Of a DNA stretch of 64,000 nucleotides, positions 63,001-64,000 are shown piece after piece. Numbering within the stretch: the first letter of the stretch is position 1; every line of letters begins with the position of its first letter. Below the pieces are notes generated by a model. That model ran no database searches. It was not told the origin of the DNA and saw nothing but the letters and a program-made list of their open reading frames with translations. The translations under genes and the position numbers were made by a program. Source of the stretch: Anisakis pegreffii (Eukaryota; Nematoda; Chromadorea; Rhabditida; Anisakidae); contig JAPYMA010003053.1 in the NCBI GenBank assembly GCA_035041965.1, positions 62,001-126,000 on the forward strand, given 5' to 3'.

Positions 63001-64000
63001 CAGATACACTCCAAATGAATTGAGAATTCTAAATAGGATAATCTGATGAATACATATGCACACAGAAGCGTTAATTCGATTACTGAGACGACACATCGGG
63101 TGTCATGAGACACTCATTTGATCAATTCATGCTAGTTATGTTATTTGATTGATCGAAAGCTATTAGGAAAGACTAGAAATCACTCACCAATTGTAAGAGA
63201 AATTCAATTTTGTGAATGATATTGGTGGGTTTGACGCAAAAAAACACAGTTCTTTGATAACAGACAAATTACAGGTTTGATGTTAGTTTCGACGATTTGC
63301 ACGAAAAAAAAACAGTATCTTTCACGATGCAGTTGTTTCAGCAATTCGAGTTGAACCCAACTAAAGATTCTTTGCACGCATTGCGCAGAATGGCACCATT
63401 GAGGTCTTGTCTCACCGAGTAGCATCGTGCTCACAGAACCTTTTCAAAAATTATTACTTCATATCAATTGTTACTTCACACTCACAGTCAAAATTTCTCA
63501 GCTGATACCGTACGCTCATTTTCACTCATATCTAGTATGATTTTTTTTCGCAATTCTAAGCAGCAATTTCCCAGACTGAAATGGAAACAAAGGAATTACC
63601 CACAACAAAATCGCATCGTAACAATCGCGCCGTACGACTTATGCGTCTTAAACGTGCATTCATCCTTTTGCATTTGTCTACACCATATAAGAAGAAGGAA
63701 GTAATAACACACTGAACGACGACCTTGCTATGCTCGTCGTTGCAAACCAACAACAATAAATGTTTCCGATTCGACAAGTCTATCAGATAGGTTAAAGAAT
63801 TATCACTGCATCAATAATTCATCAACATAAATAGTAAAGTGATTGACTGGCAAATATCAGTAATGAACGGTGACTGTCATGAAAATATTCAATTCGAAAC
63901 AATCACCAATCAACATTTCCAGTTACATGAACAACACAACGTCACGCACAAGTTTAGCCAGGCATCATACTGGCTAAGTAAACAACAAAGCATACTAATT
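57089..64000. other. No supportable gene, three isolated possible exons
   Basis: About 7 kb without a chain of exons. Three spots look somewhat coding on the plus strand. At 59549, after GGATCAG, an ATG begins MNCGCVQSKEIDVQLEQT, a Cys-rich start that could be lipid-modified. At 62205-62370, after a pyrimidine-rich CGTTCCAG, a frame ends in DARRRLQKDAVMMQC. At 62757-62938, a frame ends in RSHRREEEVTFK. I could not connect them in phase or recognise a family. Confidence 0.3.

Noticed and set aside
1..64000. CRISPR arrays, bacterial operons, tRNA or rRNA genes
   Set aside because: The DNA is eukaryotic with spliced genes. I found no convincing tRNA B-box with a cloverleaf, and no direct-repeat/spacer array.

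Overview
The window looks like nuclear DNA of a nematode. It is visibly AT-rich, its genes are split into many short exons by small GT-AG introns (mostly 50-250 bp) with T-rich TTTCAG-type acceptors, and the gene content is typical of roundworms: a DEG/ENaC channel, a cuticlin-like ZP protein, a paired-domain protein without a homeobox, a DM-domain factor and an ion-transport-peptide-like neuropeptide. I cannot name the species. I built gene models by hand from splice sites, reading-phase agreement and family motifs. Where every exon phase agrees I treat the model as reliable.

Left part (1-26.3 kb). A DEG/ENaC sodium channel gene (2796-8294, +) has its 5' end unresolved and an intron almost filled by a degraded transposon. 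A candidate neuropeptide precursor follows (8922-9397, -), then a possible small secreted peptide (13158-13381, +) in a largely empty 8 kb stretch. A membrane-anchored ZP-domain gene (17746-21329, +) is convergent with a complete selenium-binding-protein/methanethiol-oxidase homologue (21716-24764, -) that lacks the cysteine pair of the family. A paired-domain gene (25612-26295, -) comes next.

Middle part (26.3-43.4 kb). After a 7 kb gene-poor stretch with two short tandem repeats comes an adenosine deaminase gene (33655-36298, +) with all catalytic motifs. Next is a tandem array of five units of exactly 406 bp (37855-39884), each a dimer of two diverged half-units, flanked by older inverted copies. 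The Mediator subunit MED18 gene (40782-42250, +) is convergent with an ITP/CHH-like neuropeptide gene (42637-43358, -), and their poly(A) signals lie within about 30 bp.

Right part (43.4-64 kb). A five-exon DM-domain (DMRT) transcription factor gene (47179-53358, -) has an intronic hAT-like non-autonomous transposon and an intronic long foldback repeat. Two related hAT-like copies lie at 5.5-6.2 kb and 46.0-46.7 kb. From 53.4 kb to the end I found no gene that I can support, only isolated open frames.

The genes do not form an operon or shared pathway. Orientations alternate, and the common theme is neuronal, secretory and developmental function. The items most likely to be new are the two unrecognised peptide precursors, the Cys-less SELENBP homologue and the higher-order tandem array.
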